From: Hyphomicrobiales bacterium
GTDB taxonomy: Bacteria; Pseudomonadota; Alphaproteobacteria; Rhizobiales; Beijerinckiaceae
Assembly: GCA_947374125.1 (NCBI GenBank)
Contig: CANCAR010000118.1
Location: forward strand, 1 to 8,080
Direction of reading: 5' to 3'
DNA length: 8,080 bases
Part shown: positions 1-5,809 of the stretch, one piece after another
Layout of the letters: each line of letters starts with the position of its first letter
Position numbering within the stretch: the first letter of the stretch is position 1
Translations under genes and position numbers: made by a program
The notes under the pieces: generated by a model
What the model was told of the DNA's origin: nothing
Database searches by the model: none
What the model saw: only the letters and a program-made list of their open reading frames with translations

Positions 1-80
1 GTCAATCCGATCACCAAGGCAACACTCGCCACATGAACCTTGATCGGCACGCTCGCAGTCAGCAAAGGGGCAAACTGCAT
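1..80 (-). CDS. N-terminal fragment of a membrane-anchored protein, function unknown
   Basis: An ATG at 80-78 opens a frame of 26 codons that stays open to the window edge; only the first 26 residues and part of the 27th are visible. It begins MQFAPLLTASVPIKVH and continues with a hydrophobic run (VASVALVIGL) that looks like a signal anchor or first membrane segment. The start is supported by a GAGG Shine-Dalgarno sequence at 92-89, 8 nt before the ATG. The pattern of a short polar lead, 'PIKVH', then a hydrophobic stretch resembles the N-termini of membrane-bound signalling proteins such as adenylate cyclase or HD-type phosphohydrolases, but this is only a resemblance and no catalytic domain is in view. 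It lies downstream of ssb on the same strand, with a hairpin between them that contains its ribosome binding site. The call as a gene is moderately safe; the function is open. Confidence 0.55.
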   Translation of the reverse strand, partial: MQFAPLLTASVPIKVHVASVALVIGL

Positions 81-82
81 TG

Positions 83-121
83 AAAAACCTCGCAATCAAG
101 ATGATCCTTAATCGCGAGGTT
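83..121 (-). terminator. Hairpin with T-run between ssb and the next gene; also covers that gene's ribosome binding site
   Basis: Read on the minus strand, AACCTCGC (121-114) pairs perfectly with GCGAGGTT (93-86). A 4x4 internal loop follows, then AAG/CTT pairing around a 6-nt loop. The 3' arm runs into TTTTT (87-83), the layout of an intrinsic terminator for ssb. The same 3' arm contains the GAGG of the next gene, whose ATG is at 80. The hairpin could therefore end ssb transcription, block translation of the next gene when read through, or both. The stem is seen directly; the role is inferred. Confidence 0.6.
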
Positions 122-251
122 AACCAAAGGATACGCGGTGTAAATCAAAAACGAGCCTGTTGTAATAGCCGTCTGCACATCAGAGGGTTCAATCTCACGG
201 TTTAAGCCGCGTGTGAGCTTGGCGCGATCAAGTACGCCCTCCCACATTGAC

Positions 252-743
252 CTAAAACGGAATATCGTCATCCATATCGCTACGGCCGCCGCCGGGGGCT
301 GTCATTGCAGGGCGCGATCCGCTGCTGCTACCGCCGCCGCTATATCCCATCGAGCCACCATCATCCCCCATATCAGACGATCCACCGCCGGAGCGACCAT
401 CGAGCAAGGTCATTTCACCCCGGAAACGCTGCAATACGACCTCCGTCGCCGTCCGCTCAGCACCATTCTTGTCGGTAAATTTCCGCGTCTGGAGCGAGCC
501 CTCCAAATAGACCTTGGAACCCTTCTTCACATATTGCTCGGCCACCTTGGCGAGGTTTTCATTGAAGATAACGATATTGTGCCATTCGGTCCGCTCTTTA
601 CGCTCGCCGGTGGCTTTATCGCGCCAGGTCTCTGACGTCGCGAGCGAGAAATTACATACCGGCTCGCCCGAGCCCATGCGCCGAATTTCAGGGTCGCGGC
701 CAACATTGCCCACCAAAATGACCTTGTTTACGCTGCCTGCCAT
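252..743 (-). CDS. ssb: Single-stranded DNA-binding protein SSB
   Basis: SSB coats single-stranded DNA in replication, recombination and repair and recruits partner proteins through its acidic tail. The 163 residues fit the family. An OB fold covers about residues 1-113: it opens MAGSVNKVILVGNVGRDPE and includes the WRDKATGERKERTEWHNIV stretch (40-58) and the KVYLEGSLQTRK strand (77-88). A Gly/Ser-rich disordered linker follows (about 116-153), then the conserved acidic tip DMDDDIPF (156-163), which binds RecQ, RecO, PriA and others. The start ATG at 743-741 has GGGAG about 8 nt upstream. The gene is divergent from uvrA and shares with it a control region containing a LexA box, which suggests SOS induction as for the ssb-uvrA pair of enterobacteria. 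No alteration is seen. The identification is secure. Confidence 0.98.
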   Translation of the reverse strand: MAGSVNKVILVGNVGRDPEIRRMGSGEPVCNFSLATSETWRDKATGERKERTEWHNIVIFNENLAKVAEQYVKKGSKVYLEGSLQTRKFTDKNGAERTATEVVLQRFRGEMTLLDGRSGGGSSDMGDDGGSMGYSGGGSSSGSRPAMTAPGGGRSDMDDDIPF

Positions 744-823
744 GTTCGCTCTCCCTCAATTCATCCCAAATTTAAGTGTGGACCATACCTCAAGCGGATT
801 GAAAAACCCCTGTCGGTCTTGCG

Positions 824-832
824 TTATCCACA
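824..832 (+). promoter_or_regulatory. Perfect DnaA-box nonamer between ssb and uvrA
   Basis: TTATCCACA at 824-832 matches the strongest DnaA box consensus, TTATNCACA, exactly. It lies 81 bp upstream of the ssb start codon and 15 bp from the LexA box. A weak second copy in the opposite direction, TGTGGACCA at 777-785, matches 7 of 9. DnaA acts as a transcription factor at single boxes near replication genes, so a role in ssb control is plausible. The match is seen; the role is inferred. One nonamer can occur by chance. Confidence 0.45.
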
Positions 833-846
833 TAAGGTGCAAAAAT

Positions 847-861
847 GTTCACTTTATGTTC
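847..861. promoter_or_regulatory. LexA (SOS) box shared by ssb and uvrA
   Basis: GTTC at 847-850, seven bases, then GTTC at 858-861 gives an exact GTTC-N7-GTTC direct repeat, the LexA operator type of Alphaproteobacteria. It sits 104 bp from the ssb start and 121 bp from the uvrA start, so one operator could repress both divergent promoters until DNA damage triggers LexA cleavage. I could not assign convincing -35/-10 boxes for either direction. Confidence 0.85.
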
Positions 862-885
862 TCATCCAATCCGAATAGATTGCGT

Positions 886-900
886 ATGTCAACCTGACAT
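886..900. promoter_or_regulatory. 15-bp perfect inverted repeat in the uvrA upstream region
   Basis: ATGTCA (886-891), three bases ACC, TGACAT (895-900) form a perfect 6-bp dyad. It lies between the LexA box and the uvrA start. Its size and spacing suit a dimeric repressor or activator rather than a terminator, and no T-run follows. The dyad is seen directly; no regulator is identified. Confidence 0.4.
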
Positions 901-912
901 TTTCGACAGGGC

Positions 913-991
913 ATGGCGCTTTGCCATCAGCCGCATTAGGTAAGTAGCTTAACCCGCAAACCGCGAAGGACCCAAAACGCAATGGCAAAGC
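913..991 (+). promoter_or_regulatory. Possible start-codon-masking leader of uvrA with a competing hairpin
   Basis: GCTTTGCCAT at 918-927 is the perfect 10-nt complement of ATGGCAAAGC at 982-991, which is the uvrA start codon and the codons after it. The same GCCAT (923-927) can pair instead with ATGGC at 913-917 around a 5-nt loop, so the two pairings exclude each other. Inside the long loop, GGTAAG (939-944) can pair with CTTAACC (948-954), with one bulged A. The Shine-Dalgarno AAGGA (966-970) lies in the loop. The layout is that of an on/off leader, provided transcription begins upstream of 913. The complementarity is seen; the function is inferred. Confidence 0.4.
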
Positions 992-3924
992 TTGATGCGC
1001 TATTCGACAAGGCTGTGCCCACAACACGGGACTCGCGGGTGATTTCCATTCGCGGCGCGCGCGAACATAATCTTAAAAACGTCGATTTGGTGATCCCCAA
1101 AGATCGATTAGTCGTTTTTACGGGTCTTTCCGGCTCAGGCAAATCCTCGCTCGCCTTTGATACGATTTATGCCGAGGGGCAACGGCGTTACGTTGAAAGC
1201 CTTTCCGCATACGCACGGCAATTTTTAGAGATGATGCAGAAACCGGATGTCGACCAGATTGATGGGCTCTCACCTGCCATTTCGATTGAACAAAAGACAA
1301 CCTCCAAAAACCCGCGTTCGACGGTCGCGACGGTTACCGAAATTTTCGACTATATGCGTCTGCTTTTCGCCCGTGCGGGTATCCCCTATTCGCCTGCGAC
1401 TGGTTTGCCGATTGAGAGCCAAACGGTTCAACAAATGGTCGATCGGATCTTGGCGATGCCGGAGAAGACGCGCCTCTTCCTGTTGGCACCTGTCGTACGA
1501 GGCCGAAAGGGCGAATACCGCAAGGAACTGGCCGACTTTCAAAAGCGCGGTTTTCAGCGTGTTAAAATTGACGGTCAATACTATGAAATTCCTGACGCGC
1601 CGGTGCTCGATAAAAAGCTGAAACACGATATTGAAATTGTCGTTGATCGCATCGTGGTCCGTGCCGATATCGGGGCGCGGTTGGCCGAGAGCTTTGAGAC
1701 AATCCTCGAACTGGCTGATGGTATCGCCGTCATTGAGTTTGCGGATGATAAGGATGAAAAGGGCGAACCAAAACGGGTTACCTTTTCTCAAAAATTCGCC
1801 TGCCCCGTGTCGGGCTTTACGATTCCAGAAATTGAGCCAAGGTTGTTCTCCTTCAACAATCCATTTGGAGCGTGCCCAGCGTGCGACGGTTTAGGCCATG
1901 AGATGCGGGTCGATCCGGCATTGATCGTGCCCGATGAGACGCTCACGTTAAAGGGTGGAGCCATCGCGCCTTGGGCAAAGTCAACATCGCCCTATTATGG
2001 CCAAACGCTTCAAGCCTTGGCCGCTCATTATGGGTTCAAGATGGCGCAGCGTTTCGCCGATTTATCTGAGAAAGCCCAAAATGCTATCTTGTTGGGCACC
2101 GGCGAGGAAGCGGTCCGTTTTTCCTATGATGACGGTGCGCGCTCCTATCAAGTCGTCAAGCCCTTTGAAGGCGTGGTTCCAAATCTCGAGCGACGCTGGA
2201 AAGAGACCGATAGCGATTGGGCGCGAGAAGAAATATCGCGATTTATGTCAGCCACCCCTTGCTCTACCTGCAAAGGATTTCGTTTGAAGCCAGAAGCTTT
2301 GGCGGTAAAGCTGAATGGCCATCACATCGCCAATGTAGCCGCCTATTCCGTACGCGAAGCACATCGGTGGTTTGGCGATTTACCAGAGCAAATGAGCGCG
2401 AAGCAGAACGAGATAGCAGGACGAATTTTAAAAGAAATTCGCGACCGTTTGACCTTTTTACTCGATGTGGGCCTCGATTATCTGACGCTTTCTCGAAATT
2501 CCGGCACGTTGTCGGGTGGCGAGAGCCAGCGTATTCGTCTGGCTTCCCAAATCGGTTCCGGCCTATCGGGTGTGCTCTATGTGCTCGATGAACCCTCCAT
2601 CGGCCTGCATCAGCGCGACAATGAACGTCTGCTTGGGACATTGAAGCGCCTGCGCGATCTTGGCAACACCGTCATCGTAGTGGAACATGACGAAGATGCC
2701 ATTTTGGAAGCCGATTGGGTTGTCGATGTCGGCCCGGGTGCCGGTATTCATGGTGGGCAAATTGTATCAGAAGGCCAACCAGCCGATATTTTGGCGGATC
2801 CAAACTCGCTCACTGGTCGATATCTCAAAGGCGAGCTTGGGGTTGGGATGCCAGAGAAGCGGCGGAAGCCCCAAAAAGGTCGAATGCTTCGACTGGTCGG
2901 TGCCAAAGGTAATAATCTGAAAGATGTAACGGCTGAGATTCCACTCGGCACCTTCACCTGCATTACCGGCGTCTCAGGCGGTGGTAAGTCGACGCTCGTG
3001 ATCGATACGCTCTATCGAGCGGTGGCTCGACGCCTCAATGGTGCTTTTGAACAACCGGCGCCCTTTGATCGGATCGAAGGCTTAGAGCATCTGGATAAAG
3101 TGATCGATATTGATCAATCCCCAATCGGGCGGACCCCGCGTTCCAATCCTGCGACCTATACCGGAGCCTTTACGCCGATTAGGGAGTGGTTTGCTGGTTT
3201 ACCGGAGGCCAAAGCTCGCGGATATCAGCCGGGTCGGTTTTCATTCAACGTCAAAGGTGGCCGATGCGAGGCGTGCCAAGGCGATGGCGTTATGAAAATC
3301 GAAATGCATTTTCTTCCCGATGTTTATGTTACCTGCGATGTGTGTCGCGGGAGGCGGTATGACCGGGAGACCTTGGAAGTCAAATTCCGCGACAAATCCA
3401 TCGCTGACGTTCTCGATATGACGGTGGAGGAAGCCGCCATCTTGTTTAAAGCGGTCCCATCAATCCGGGACAAAATGGAGACGCTCGCGCGTGTTGGCCT
3501 CGATTATGTGAAAGTGGGGCAACAGGCCACAACCCTTTCGGGCGGCGAGGCACAGCGCGTTAAATTATCGAAGGAGCTTTCGCGCCGAGCGACTGGGCGG
3601 ACGCTCTATATTCTCGATGAGCCAACGACGGGGCTTCATTTCCATGATGTTGCCAAACTGCTCGAGGTTCTCCACGAATTGGTGGATCAGGGCAATACGG
3701 TCGTTGTCATCGAACACAATCTCGAAGTAATCAAGACCGCCGATTGGATCATCGATATGGGCCCAGAAGGTGGCGATGGCGGTGGTGTGATTGTTGCCAA
3801 AGGCACGCCTGAGGATATCATCCGGTCTGGCGAAGGCCATACCGCGCGGTTTCTCAAAGATGTAATGACCCGTCGCCCTGTTGCAGCGCACAAATCCAAG
3901 CGGTCTGGAATTGCGGCTGAATAG
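982..3924 (+). CDS. uvrA: Excinuclease ABC subunit A (UvrA)
   Basis: UvrA is the dimeric ATPase that recognises DNA damage and loads UvrB in nucleotide excision repair. The 980 residues are slightly longer than the 940 of E. coli. It has two ABC modules. The first has Walker A GLSGSGKS (48-55), signature LSGGESQR (510-517) and Walker B YVLDEP (533-538). The second has GVSGGGKS (663-670), LSGGEAQR (852-859) and YILDEP (876-881). The C-terminal zinc module is complete: C762, C765, C785, C788. The first zinc module has C274, C298 and C301, but the second ligand position is Ser277 (CPVSG in place of CPxC); I recall this variant from other Alphaproteobacteria. A CSTC pair is at 427-430. The start ATG has AAGGA 11 nt upstream, a longish spacer, and the upstream leader can pair with the start codon. 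Regulation by LexA is likely. The identification is secure. Confidence 0.99.
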   Translation: MAKLDALFDKAVPTTRDSRVISIRGAREHNLKNVDLVIPKDRLVVFTGLSGSGKSSLAFDTIYAEGQRRYVESLSAYARQFLEMMQKPDVDQIDGLSPAISIEQKTTSKNPRSTVATVTEIFDYMRLLFARAGIPYSPATGLPIESQTVQQMVDRILAMPEKTRLFLLAPVVRGRKGEYRKELADFQKRGFQRVKIDGQYYEIPDAPVLDKKLKHDIEIVVDRIVVRADIGARLAESFETILELADGIAVIEFADDKDEKGEPKRVTFSQKFACPVSGFTIPEIEPRLFSFNNPFGACPACDGLGHEMRVDPALIVPDETLTLKGGAIAPWAKSTSPYYGQTLQALAAHYGFKMAQRFADLSEKAQNAILLGTGEEAVRFSYDDGARSYQVVKPFEGVVPNLERRWKETDSDWAREEISRFMSATPCSTCKGFRLKPEALAVKLNGHHIANVAAYSVREAHRWFGDLPEQMSAKQNEIAGRILKEIRDRLTFLLDVGLDYLTLSRNSGTLSGGESQRIRLASQIGSGLSGVLYVLDEPSIGLHQRDNERLLGTLKRLRDLGNTVIVVEHDEDAILEADWVVDVGPGAGIHGGQIVSEGQPADILADPNSLTGRYLKGELGVGMPEKRRKPQKGRMLRLVGAKGNNLKDVTAEIPLGTFTCITGVSGGGKSTLVIDTLYRAVARRLNGAFEQPAPFDRIEGLEHLDKVIDIDQSPIGRTPRSNPATYTGAFTPIREWFAGLPEAKARGYQPGRFSFNVKGGRCEACQGDGVMKIEMHFLPDVYVTCDVCRGRRYDRETLEVKFRDKSIADVLDMTVEEAAILFKAVPSIRDKMETLARVGLDYVKVGQQATTLSGGEAQRVKLSKELSRRATGRTLYILDEPTTGLHFHDVAKLLEVLHELVDQGNTVVVIEHNLEVIKTADWIIDMGPEGGDGGGVIVAKGTPEDIIRSGEGHTARFLKDVMTRRPVAAHKSKRSGIAAE

Positions 3925-3944
3925 TGTCAACTATGTGAAAAATG

Positions 3945-3960
3945 AATGACGTTAGTCATT
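3945..3960. repeat. 16-nt inverted repeat after uvrA
   Basis: AATGAC (3945-3950), GTTA, GTCATT (3955-3960) form a perfect 6-bp dyad 20 bp past the uvrA stop. It is AT-rich and followed by AATTAACC rather than a T-run, so it is a poor intrinsic terminator. It could be a weak 3' stem for the uvrA mRNA or an operator for the small gene at 4116. The rest of the 191-bp gap (3925-4115) holds no convincing promoter or gene; TATATG at 4034-4039 is a lone -10-like hexamer. Confidence 0.3.
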
Positions 3961-4115
3961 AATTAACCTATCCATACCGAAATCGCATAGCTGAACCGAT
4001 TTATTGGCTCTGGCGCGGTGCGCTTCCTCGACTTATATGCAGTGCAACAAATTCGTTCGACTAGCTCCCGCGCTGCCGTGTTGGCGGTCGATCTAGACTG
4101 CAAGAGGATAGGACC

Positions 4116-4274
4116 ATGTTGACGATCTCTACACTGAAGAACAATTTCCGCCGCTGGGCACGAATCCGGAACACAATCCGTGAGCTGTCCTCATTGACGG
4201 ACCGTGATCTGAACGATCTCGGCATTTCAAGGAGCGACATTCGGTTCGTTGCCAAACGTTCGGTCGCTCGCTGA
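4116..4274 (+). CDS. DUF1127 small arginine-rich protein
   Basis: This gene of 52 codons encodes a basic protein starting MLTISTLKNNFRRWARIR and ending FVAKRSVAR. The core, from RRW through the stretch ELSSLTDRDLNDLGISRSDI (23-42), matches the DUF1127 pattern of an Arg-rich helix followed by 'L(S/T)DRxLxDLGxSRxDI'. Proteins of this family are small, often multi-copy and typical of Alpha- and Gammaproteobacteria; some members have been linked to RNA handling and to phosphate or stress responses, but the role of this copy is unknown. The ATG has a good GAGGA Shine-Dalgarno (4104-4108) with a 7-nt spacer. It stands alone, with its own intrinsic terminator 55 bp downstream, so it is probably a monocistronic, well-expressed transcript. 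There is no signal peptide or membrane segment. Overlapping antisense frames are shadows of it. Confidence 0.88.
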   Translation: MLTISTLKNNFRRWARIRNTIRELSSLTDRDLNDLGISRSDIRFVAKRSVAR

Positions 4275-4328
4275 ATATAGAGTTTATATAGCGGGTTTAC
4301 CCCTCCCCTTTTCCCGCGATATTGCTTG

Positions 4329-4362
4329 ACGCCCGCCCCTCCCGGCGGGCGTTTTGTTGTTT
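4329..4362 (+). terminator. Intrinsic terminator of the DUF1127 gene
   Basis: ACGCCCGCC (4329-4337) pairs perfectly with GGCGGGCGT (4344-4352) over a 6-nt loop (CCTCCC). It is followed by a T-rich tract, TTTTGTTGTTT (4352-4362). The 9-bp, GC-rich stem makes this the clearest terminator in the window. It ends just before trmFO, so trmFO needs its own promoter inside about 45 bp or depends on read-through. Confidence 0.9.
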
Positions 4363-4369
4363 AAGGGAC

Positions 4370-4399
4370 TTGTCGATTGCTCATTCCCGGCTTTATGGT
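4370..4399 (+). promoter_or_regulatory. Candidate trmFO promoter giving a leaderless mRNA
   Basis: TTGTCG (4370-4375) and TATGGT (4394-4399) are separated by 18 nt and each match four of six sigma-70 consensus bases. Transcription would start near 4406-4407, at or next to the trmFO ATG at 4407, which has no Shine-Dalgarno sequence. The fit to a leaderless gene is suggestive but the boxes are weak. Confidence 0.3.
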
Positions 4400-4406
4400 C
4401 CTGCGC

Positions 4407-5807
4407 ATGAAACACAATATTCCAGTCCATATCATTGGCGGCGGCCTTGCTGGCTCGGAAGCGGCTTGGCAGCTCGCTTCAAGTGGCGTCGCGGTTGTCC
4501 TCCACGAAATGCGGCCCGTGCGCGGCACAGAAGCCCATAAGACCGATGGTCTCGCTGAACTAGTTTGTTCAAACTCTTTCCGTTCGGATGAGGCGACCAC
4601 CAATGCAGTTGGTCTTTTGCACGCCGAGATGCGAAAACTCGGATCGCTCATTATGAAGGCGGCGGATGCAAACCAAGTTCCAGCTGGTGGTGCATTGGCG
4701 GTGGATCGGGATGGCTTTTCAAACAGTGTAACTGAGGCTCTTAACGCTCACCCGTTGATTACCCTTCAACGAGAAGAAGTTGTGGGCTTACCGCCTGAAG
4801 CCTGGGGAAGGGTCATCGTCGCAACAGGCCCCCTCACCTCGCCTTCATTAGCCGAAGCGGTTCGTGGTGTTGCGGGTGAAAAACAGTTGGCTTTTTTTGA
4901 TGCCATCGCTCCCATTGTCCACGCCGAGACCATCGATATGGACATAGCCTGGTATCAATCCCGCTACGATAAAGTCGGGCCCGGCGGCAACGGTGCTGAC
5001 TATATTAATTGTCCGATGGATCGCGAACAGTACGAGGCGTTTGTTGATGCGTTGCTGACAGGCGAAAAGAGCGACTTTAAGGAATGGGAAGGCACCCCCT
5101 ATTTCGACGGTTGTTTACCCATCGAAATCATGGCCGAGCGCGGCCGCGAGACGTTGCGCCATGGCCCCATGAAACCCGTTGGCCTCACCAACCCGCGTAA
5201 TCCGACCGTTAAAGCGTATGCGATTGTTCAACTCAGGCAGGATAATGCCTTGGCAACGCTCTATAATATTGTCGGCTTCCAGACCAAGCTGAAATATGCC
5301 GAGCAAGCCAAAGTGCTCCGGATGATCCCTGGGCTTCAGAATGCCGAATTTGCGCGCCTCGGCGGCTTGCACCGCAATACCTACCTGAATTCTCCGAACC
5401 TGCTCGATTCGACACTGCAGCTAAAGGCCATGCCCCGTTTGCGGTTTGCGGGCCAAATCACCGGTTGCGAAGGCTATGTAGAGAGTGCAGCGATTGGACT
5501 GGCAGCAGGACGGTTTACCGCCGCCGAGCAGCTTGGCCGGGACCTCCCAATCTTTCCAGTCACAACAGCTTTGGGGGCGCTGATCAACCACATTACCGGC
5601 GGCCATATCGAGACCATAGACGCCGGACCTCCTTCATTCCAGCCGATGAATGTGAATTTCGGCCTCTTTCCGCCGATTGCTTTTGAAAAGACAGATACAA
5701 ACGGCAAACGTCTCAAAGGGCCAGAAAAGTCAGCGGCACGCAAAAGGGCTCTAACCACACGTGCGGCTTCTGATCTCGATGAATGGATCAAAGCCTACTC
5801 GGCTTGA
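4407..5807 (+). CDS. trmFO: TrmFO, folate-dependent tRNA (uracil-54) C5-methyltransferase
   Basis: TrmFO makes the T-loop ribothymidine (m5U54) of tRNA in the cytoplasm, using methylenetetrahydrofolate as carbon donor and FADH2. From the ATG at 4407 the protein is 466 residues, normal for the family. The FAD-binding Rossmann motif HIIGGGLAGSEAA (8-20) is at the N-terminus, followed by the family hallmark EMRP (34-37). ELVCSNSFRSD holds C54, matching the known catalytic cysteine. A second conserved cysteine is probably C236 in FDGCLPIE, with C202 (NCPMDREQY) the alternative. Other family stretches are GLTNPRNP, NTYLNSP and ITGCEGYVESA. The start is uncertain: ATG 4407 fits the conserved domain edge but lacks a Shine-Dalgarno sequence. 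A TTG at 4377 has AAGGGA 8 nt upstream and would add ten residues; an ATG at 4395 is also in frame. The gene ends 2 nt from the convergent operon. Confidence 0.96.
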   Translation: MKHNIPVHIIGGGLAGSEAAWQLASSGVAVVLHEMRPVRGTEAHKTDGLAELVCSNSFRSDEATTNAVGLLHAEMRKLGSLIMKAADANQVPAGGALAVDRDGFSNSVTEALNAHPLITLQREEVVGLPPEAWGRVIVATGPLTSPSLAEAVRGVAGEKQLAFFDAIAPIVHAETIDMDIAWYQSRYDKVGPGGNGADYINCPMDREQYEAFVDALLTGEKSDFKEWEGTPYFDGCLPIEIMAERGRETLRHGPMKPVGLTNPRNPTVKAYAIVQLRQDNALATLYNIVGFQTKLKYAEQAKVLRMIPGLQNAEFARLGGLHRNTYLNSPNLLDSTLQLKAMPRLRFAGQITGCEGYVESAAIGLAAGRFTAAEQLGRDLPIFPVTTALGALINHITGGHIETIDAGPPSFQPMNVNFGLFPPIAFEKTDTNGKRLKGPEKSAARKRALTTRAASDLDEWIKAYSA

Positions 5808-5809
5808 AG

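Noticed and set aside
59..271. Minus-strand open frame of 70 codons after ssb (internal ATG at 247)
   Set aside because: It reads through the terminator-like hairpin and over the start of the better supported gene at 80, has no recognisable protein pattern and only a poor ribosome site.
744..981. Replication origin, suggested by the DnaA box
   Set aside because: There is only one perfect nonamer and one weak copy, with no box cluster or AT-rich unwinding region and no origin-linked neighbours.
1270..1791. 173-codon open frame antisense to uvrA
   Set aside because: It lies wholly inside uvrA, lacks a ribosome site and family resemblance, and is a shadow of a strongly conserved gene.
4011..4026. 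TGGCGC-like sigma-54 promoter upstream of the DUF1127 gene
   Set aside because: The -24 GG is present but the -12 TTGC element is missing at the required spacing.
4285..4325. Weak pairing GCGGG/CCCGC between the DUF1127 gene and its terminator
   Set aside because: The stem is only 5 bp with a long pyrimidine loop; the stronger stem at 4329-4352 explains termination.
5474..5791. 105-codon open frame antisense to trmFO
   Set aside because: It is a shadow of the conserved C-terminal part of trmFO with no supporting signals.
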